Of a stretch of DNA of 17,284 nucleotides, positions 13,839-17,284 are shown one piece after another. The notes beneath the pieces were generated by a model, which worked only from the letters and a program-made list of their open reading frames with translations, was not told the DNA's origin and made no database searches. Position 1 is the first letter of the stretch. Every line of letters starts with the position of its first letter. A program made the position numbers and the translations under genes. The stretch is taken from the NCBI GenBank assembly GCA_030631415.1, contig DAOVLE010000099.1:1-17284 (forward strand), written 5' to 3'. Source of the DNA: JAAEQG01 sp023133475 (GTDB taxonomy: Bacteria; Planctomycetota; Phycisphaerae; UBA1845).

Positions 13839-13853
13839 GCGTGCTTCTTTCTA

Positions 13854-13883
13854 TTGGACTGACGCGAGGAACAATGATATTGT
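13854..13883 (+). promoter_or_regulatory. Candidate promoter of hemCD
   Basis: TTGGAC (13854-13859) and TATTGT (13878-13883) are 18 bp apart. The leader would be about 55 nt. Both boxes are imperfect. Confidence 0.4.
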
Positions 13884-13945
13884 ATTCGTGTCGATGACGC
13901 AAAGTAGCCCCTTGTTTGCTTGTGCCACGTTTTGGAGGTCGAGAG

Positions 13946-14836
13946 TTGATTAGGATTGCCACCCGTGGGAGTGAACTGGCCCTTTGGCAGGCACACTGGG
14001 TTCGAGACGCCCTGCGCCGTGCCCATGACATAGATGCCGAGTTAGTGGTGCTGAAGACCCGAGGCGACCGGGTGCTCGATCGCTCGCTCAGTGCGATGGA
14101 GGGCAAGGGTTTTTTCACCAAGGAAATCGAAGATGCGTTGTTGGCCGGTCGGGCGGAGATCGCGGTGCACAGTTATAAGGATTTGCCGACGGATCAGGTT
14201 CCCGGGTTGATGATTGCGGCAGTGCCGCCACGGGCGGCGGCGAACGATTTACTCTTGATTCACCGCGATCGGGTGGATGCTTCCCGAGAGCCCTGGCTGT
14301 TGGCGGAGGGTGCCCGGGTGGGGACGAGCGCAACGCGGCGAATTGCCCAGTTGCGTGACCGTCGGAGTGACCTGGAGGTTGTCGAGATTCGCGGCAATGT
14401 GCCCACCCGCGTCTGCAAGGCCCGCGAGGGCCTCTGTGACGCGGTGATTCTGGCCAAAGCCGGGCTGGACCGCTTGCGGCTGGATTTGTCCGGCCTGGTG
14501 GTGGTGGACCTGCTGGAGACGGGTTTTCTGCCCGCACCGGCCCAAGGGGCACTGGCGGTTCAGTGCCATGTAGATGACACTAAAACGGCGGCTGTGCTGC
14601 GGTCTCTACATGATGAAGCAACTGCATCATGTGTCGAAGCGGAACGCCGGTTGCTCGGCTTGTTCGAGGGCGGATGCTCACTGCCGCTGGGTTGCACTGC
14701 CAGGCTCTCGGGAAGGAAAATGGAACTTTCGGCGAACTGGCTCGACGGCGAGGGCAGGATGCGTTCGTGCGCGGTGACCGCGGGCACCCCCGAGTCGGCA
14801 GCCTCCCTGGCGTATGAGAGGTTAACCCAACCATGA
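13946..14836 (+). CDS. hemC: Hydroxymethylbilane synthase (porphobilinogen deaminase)
   Basis: From a TTG start the product is 296 aa (family about 300-320). It begins MIRIATRGSELALWQA, the family's usual N-terminus. HSYKDLPT carries the catalytic aspartate (D79), RGNVPTR (149-155) binds substrate, and C244 in FEGGCSLPLG is the dipyrromethane cofactor attachment site. The enzyme joins four porphobilinogens into hydroxymethylbilane in the cytoplasm, the precursor of haem, sirohaem and cobalamin. The TTG at 13946 is chosen because GGAGG sits seven bases upstream and the protein then starts exactly at the conserved MxIRIATR block; earlier GTG or TTG codons would place that ribosome site inside the gene. 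It overlaps hemD by four bases (ATGA), forming an operon. Confidence 0.95.
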   Translation: MIRIATRGSELALWQAHWVRDALRRAHDIDAELVVLKTRGDRVLDRSLSAMEGKGFFTKEIEDALLAGRAEIAVHSYKDLPTDQVPGLMIAAVPPRAAANDLLLIHRDRVDASREPWLLAEGARVGTSATRRIAQLRDRRSDLEVVEIRGNVPTRVCKAREGLCDAVILAKAGLDRLRLDLSGLVVVDLLETGFLPAPAQGALAVQCHVDDTKTAAVLRSLHDEATASCVEAERRLLGLFEGGCSLPLGCTARLSGRKMELSANWLDGEGRMRSCAVTAGTPESAASLAYERLTQP

Positions 14837-15612
14837 CCACCTGTCGAGGGCGGATCGCAATTCTGCGGGAAGTGCATCGGGCTGAGCCGTTGCGCATGGC
14901 ACTGGTCGAGGCGGGCTTTGAGGTCATGGTTCGGCCGGTGACCCGGGTGGAGCGTGTAGGCCCGCAAGTCGGCGACGACTGGCCCGGCTGGGCGGCGGCG
15001 GCGGACTGGATGTTGTTCACCAGCTTAAATGGTGTGGACGGGTTCGCGGAAGGCGCGGGTGGAGGCACAGCGATGTCACAACTGCTGCGCAGCCGGCGGA
15101 TCGCGGTGCTCGGCTTCACCTCAGCCGAGCGCTTGTCGCGGATGGGGGTCTCTGTTGAGGTTCTCTGCGAGCATGGCACATCGGCGGAGCTTGCCCCAGC
15201 CATGCTGGCGGTGATGGAGCCGAGATCGACCGTGGTGTATCCCTGTGCCGAAAGAACGATGCCCACTTTGCCGCGATTGCTCCGCGAGGCAGGCCACCAC
15301 TTGAGGCAGATCGTTTGCTATCGGACCCGGGCACTTTCGCCGGAAGAACGAAGCCCCTTGGATTGGAGCATTGTGGACGCGGCGGTGGTGGCAGCCCCAA
15401 GTGCGGTTCGGGCATTGGGTGACGAGGAGGGATTACCGCCGGATTTGGGATTCTACGCCATAGGCCCAACCACCGCGGTGGCGTTGCGCGAGGCAGGTCT
15501 GACAGTACTGGGAGTGGCCCGGTCCCCGAAAGCGGAGAGCATCGTCGCAATGCTGAAAGAACCGGGAGCACGCGGGGAATGGAGAATGGAGAAAATGGAA
15601 AATGGAAAATGA
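14833..15612 (+). CDS. hemD: Uroporphyrinogen-III synthase with a repeat-encoded C-terminus
   Basis: The product is 259 aa and its ATG overlaps the hemC stop (ATGA). HemD is weakly conserved, but the layout fits: RIAILREV at the N-terminus, MLFTSLNGVDGF (FTSxNGV motif), RIAVLGFTSAERL, TVVYPCAERTMPTLPRLLRE, VVAAPSAVRAL (the family SPSAV motif) and FYAIGPTTAVALREAGL (GxxTA motif). It closes hydroxymethylbilane to uroporphyrinogen III. The last eleven residues, EWRMEKMENGK, are read from GAATGGAGAATGGAGAAAAT and further AATGGAAA units, part of an intergenic minisatellite, and the stop codon is supplied by that repeat. The native end probably lay near LKEPGA. No sirohaem methyltransferase domain is fused to it. 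Confidence 0.85.
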   Translation: MTTCRGRIAILREVHRAEPLRMALVEAGFEVMVRPVTRVERVGPQVGDDWPGWAAAADWMLFTSLNGVDGFAEGAGGGTAMSQLLRSRRIAVLGFTSAERLSRMGVSVEVLCEHGTSAELAPAMLAVMEPRSTVVYPCAERTMPTLPRLLREAGHHLRQIVCYRTRALSPEERSPLDWSIVDAAVVAAPSAVRALGDEEGLPPDLGFYAIGPTTAVALREAGLTVLGVARSPKAESIVAMLKEPGARGEWRMEKMENGK

Positions 15613-15764
15613 AAAATGGAAAATGGGGAGATGGGAGACATCGTCGTTGTATGCACATGCGGGTTAGCAGCGACAAGTCCGTAGCGTTTAGCGGCTCCCC
15701 AACGGGGAGCGCGAAAAACGAAGAAAAAGGCGTAATCACAGTTGTAGGGCGGGTTTCACCCGCC
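15579..15764 (-). repeat. Composite intergenic element, copy 5 (3' end of hemD)
   Basis: Read on the minus strand: one REP (15764-15743), TGTGATTACGCC, CGCTCCCC-GTT-GGGGAGC hairpin (15710-15694), CCGCTAAAC and TCGCTGCTAAC modules, then CATTTTCC and CCATTCTCC units (15630-15579). The minisatellite end overlaps the last 34 bases of hemD. The REP end lies 19 bp before the RsmJ-like start codon. This is the only copy whose minisatellite end does not face a gene start. Confidence 0.85.
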
Positions 15765-15783
15765 ATTGTGACTAGATCAAAGA

Positions 15784-16617
15784 ATGCCCGAACTGTTGCC
15801 TCACAAACATTGCACTTCTCAACCGTCCCCTGAAGATCGGCCCGTTTGGGTGCCGCCGCGCCTGGGCGTTTGTGTTGCTGAACCGGACGCACAACTCCAC
15901 GAACCGGCAACCAGGCTGGCGGCGGAACTGGAACTGCCGTTGGTTACGAAGGAGTGCAGCGGTCTTGATCTGCTGCTGGTTGTCGGCAAGGCGGGTCTTG
16001 AGCTTTGTGTGCCCGGCTCCGGTGGCCCGGGTCCTTTGAGAATCGGCTTCATCGGTGCAGGGGGCGTCAGGCATCGTCTGGCCACCGCCACGCGGCGGCA
16101 GCCGCTCGCTCTGGCGGTCGGGCTCAAGCGGCGAAAGCCGACGGTGGTGGACGCCACAGCAGGGCTAGGCCGTGATGCCATGTTGCTGGCTTCGCTCGGT
16201 TGCGTGGTCACTGCGGTGGAACGGTCTCCCGTTCTTGGGGTGCTGTTGCGAGACGCCCTGGAGCAGGCGACGGCGGAGCCGGAACTGAAGCTAATCATTC
16301 GCGACCGGGTCAAACTGGTCATCGCCGACGCGAGGGAGGTGTTGGAACAGATGGCTGACAGTAGCCCTCCGGACGTGGTTTATCTCGATCCCATGTTTGA
16401 GCCCAGGAAGAAAACAGCTCTGCCCAAAAAGGAGATGCGCATACTCCGACGTCTGGTGGGTGATGACCGGGACGCCGACAAATTGTTCGAGGTAGCCAGG
16501 CGCGTTGCTCGTGAGCGTGTTGTGGTCAAGCGGACACCACATGCGCCGCCGCCGGCGCCCACCCCGGACCTCAGCTACGCAGGCAAAATCGCCCGATACG
16601 ACGTCTATCTACCGTAG
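15784..16617 (+). CDS. rsmJ: RsmJ-like 16S rRNA (guanine-1516-N2) methyltransferase
   Basis: The product is 277 aa (E. coli RsmJ about 250). VVDATAGLGRDAMLLASLGC (121-140) is the SAM-binding motif in RsmJ form. DVVYLDPMFEPRKKTALPKK (197-216) plus EMR is the characteristic catalytic block, and RVVVKRTPHAPP and the final KIARYDVYLP also match. RsmJ methylates G1516 of 16S rRNA. The first 25 residues are Pro-rich and probably not conserved, so translation could start further in. No good ribosome site precedes the ATG (AGATCAAAG), and a REP ends 19 bp upstream, so expression may depend on readthrough from hemCD. The stop TAG is the TAG of the GTAG in a palindromic repeat. RsmJ is best known from Gammaproteobacteria. 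Confidence 0.85.
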   Translation: MPELLPHKHCTSQPSPEDRPVWVPPRLGVCVAEPDAQLHEPATRLAAELELPLVTKECSGLDLLLVVGKAGLELCVPGSGGPGPLRIGFIGAGGVRHRLATATRRQPLALAVGLKRRKPTVVDATAGLGRDAMLLASLGCVVTAVERSPVLGVLLRDALEQATAEPELKLIIRDRVKLVIADAREVLEQMADSSPPDVVYLDPMFEPRKKTALPKKEMRILRRLVGDDRDADKLFEVARRVARERVVVKRTPHAPPPAPTPDLSYAGKIARYDVYLP

Positions 16618-16635
16618 GCTGGAAGCCTGCGCTAC
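16614..16635. repeat. Variant GTAG REP overlapping the rsmJ stop codon
   Basis: GTAGGCTGGAAGCCTGCGCTAC has GTAG at one end and CTAC at the other. On the minus strand the nested hairpin AGGCT-TCC-AGCCT has the TCC loop of the main family. Bases 16615-16617 are the stop codon of rsmJ. Confidence 0.75.
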
Positions 16636-16650
16636 AGATTTACTCGGATT

Positions 16651-16677
16651 GGCCGCTCCCTTACGGTCGCGATTGAT
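16651..16677 (-). repeat. 34-bp repeat family, partial inverted copy
   Basis: The reverse complement reads AATCAATCGCGACCGTAAGG then GAGCGGC. The GGTACC-side pairing is altered, so the outer stem is degraded. The 16618-16989 gap holds this, two palindromes, a REP-like pair and a promoter; no gene was seen. Confidence 0.65.
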
Positions 16678-16703
16678 TCGATGGATCACCGACGCATGGG
16701 TCC

Positions 16704-16723
16704 CCCACGGCTAAAGCCATGGG
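16704..16723. repeat. Hairpin of the CTAAAG family, diverged copy
   Basis: CCCACGGCT and AGCCATGGG pair around AA with one mismatch, followed by GCCACCC as in the copy at 5707-5726. Confidence 0.6.
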
Positions 16724-16749
16724 CCACCCCCAATCCCTCATTTGAGTTT

Positions 16750-16829
16750 GTAGGTCTGGTCCGCAGACCCGACGTTCGGGATTCCCAACGGCACCGCCGG
16801 TGGATGTCGGGTCTGCGGACCCGACCTAC
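16750..16829. repeat. Second REP-like inverted pair with different arms
   Basis: GTAGGTCTGGTCCGCAGACC plus CGAC (16750-16773) and its near reverse complement ending CTAC (16806-16829) lie 32 bp apart. Each unit has GTAG followed by a GTCGGGTC/GACCCGAC-type stem. The architecture is that of the main family but the arm sequence is unrelated. Confidence 0.8.
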
Positions 16830-16899
16830 GGGGGCTGGAAAGATCGACGTTTCTTGCCCATCTGCTATCGCAAGGCCTACTCGGCTGATGTATATAACC

Positions 16900-16905
16900 T
16901 ATAAT
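16900..16905 (+). promoter_or_regulatory. Candidate -10 box for the TPR gene
   Basis: A perfect TATAAT, with an AT-rich TATATAA just upstream. No convincing -35 box is found at 16-18 bp. The leader would be about 80 nt. Confidence 0.4.
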
Positions 16906-16989
16906 GGACGGATCGTCAGCCGAGGCAGCCCGAAGCACACTCGTTGTGCGGTGTTTCGCCGGCGCCACGTGTAAGGAGCAAGTTGATCC

Positions 16990-17284
16990 ATGAAAACCCG
17001 AAACTTCCTGGTACGTATACTTGAAGCTGCAGCCGGAATTTGTGGCTGCGCTTCTCCGGAACGCGAAGGCCTGTACGACCGGGCGATCGCCGATCTCACC
17101 AAGGCCATCGAACTCAAGCCCGACGACGCCGAGGCCTACCACTACCGCGGCGTGGACTATGGTTACAAGGGCCTGTACGACCGGGCGATCGCCGATTTCA
17201 CCAAGGCCATCGAACTCAAGCCCGACGACGCCGAGGCCTACTACAACCGCGGCGTGGCCTACGGCGATAAGGGCCTGCACGACC
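16990..17284 (+). CDS. TPR repeat protein, N-terminal part (runs off the window)
   Basis: From the ATG at 16990 the frame stays open to the window end (98 codons). AAGGAG lies 11 bases upstream. The N-terminus, KTRNFLVRILEAAAGICGCA, looks like a poor lipoprotein or secretion signal with a possible lipid-anchored Cys, but the hydrophobic core carries charged residues. From residue 27 come 34-residue tetratricopeptide repeats: GLYDRAIADLTKAIELKPDD then AEAYHYRGVDYGYK, followed by an almost identical second unit and the start of a third. Units begin at 17068, 17170 and 17272, exactly 102 bp apart, and are nearly identical at DNA level. TPRs mediate protein-protein contacts; the partner is unknown. 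Confidence 0.85.
   Translation, partial: MKTRNFLVRILEAAAGICGCASPEREGLYDRAIADLTKAIELKPDDAEAYHYRGVDYGYKGLYDRAIADFTKAIELKPDDAEAYYNRGVAYGDKGLHD

Noticed and set aside
16738..17280. 180-codon minus-strand open frame opposite the TPR gene
   Set aside because: Its internal repeats mirror the TPR units and it crosses a REP-like pair; the plus strand gives textbook TPR sequence and a ribosome site.

Overview
The window looks like a piece of a high-GC chromosome from a planctomycete, most likely a Phycisphaerae-like lineage. This is an inference from content: PEP-CTERM exported proteins, a dockerin plus thrombospondin-type-3-repeat surface protein, a DUF6677-like membrane protein, a membrane-anchored GmhB-like phosphatase, a region-3-less sigma factor, and intergenic DNA packed with short palindromic repeats. 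No rRNA, tRNA or CRISPR array was seen.

Layout. The left edge holds the decayed tail of a REP-associated (Y1/RAYT-type) transposase on the minus strand. A sigma70-type promoter then drives three overlapping small genes: a 28-residue FmdB-like half zinc ribbon, a DUF6677-like membrane protein and a two-helix membrane protein. A lone MacB/FtsX-type permease, a sigma-70 family factor with two candidate promoters, and a MobA-like nucleotidyltransferase follow. From 4936 to 9177 the minus strand carries exported proteins (two PEP-CTERM proteins, one 720-residue TSP3 protein) and one frameshifted remnant. Then come a GmhB-like HAD phosphatase with a membrane tail (+), ParB (-) with a perfect 16-bp parS site about 450 bp upstream of its start, a solute-binding lipoprotein (-), the haem genes hemC-hemD (+, ATGA overlap), an RsmJ-like 16S rRNA methyltransferase (+), and the start of a TPR protein running off the right edge.

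Repeats are the most striking layer. A GTAG tetranucleotide followed by a short perfect hairpin, the architecture of RAYT-mobilised REP sequences, occurs at about ten loci, often as inverted pairs about 15-32 bp apart. At five loci it belongs to a longer composite of about 180-300 bp with fixed module order: REP, CGCTCCCC hairpin, CTAAAC-type repeats, then a CATTTTCC minisatellite. At four of the five the minisatellite end faces the promoter or start of the adjacent gene; at the fifth it runs into hemD and encodes that protein's C-terminus. In two genes the TAG stop codon is the TAG of the REP's GTAG. A second 34-bp repeat family can fold, as RNA, into a hairpin with tandem G-A mismatches and a GNRA loop.

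The genes do not form one pathway. hemC-hemD (tetrapyrroles), parB/parS (segregation, suggesting but not proving nearness to the replication origin) and the three-gene 5' operon are the clear functional groupings. All family calls are from reading the sequence; no database search was run.
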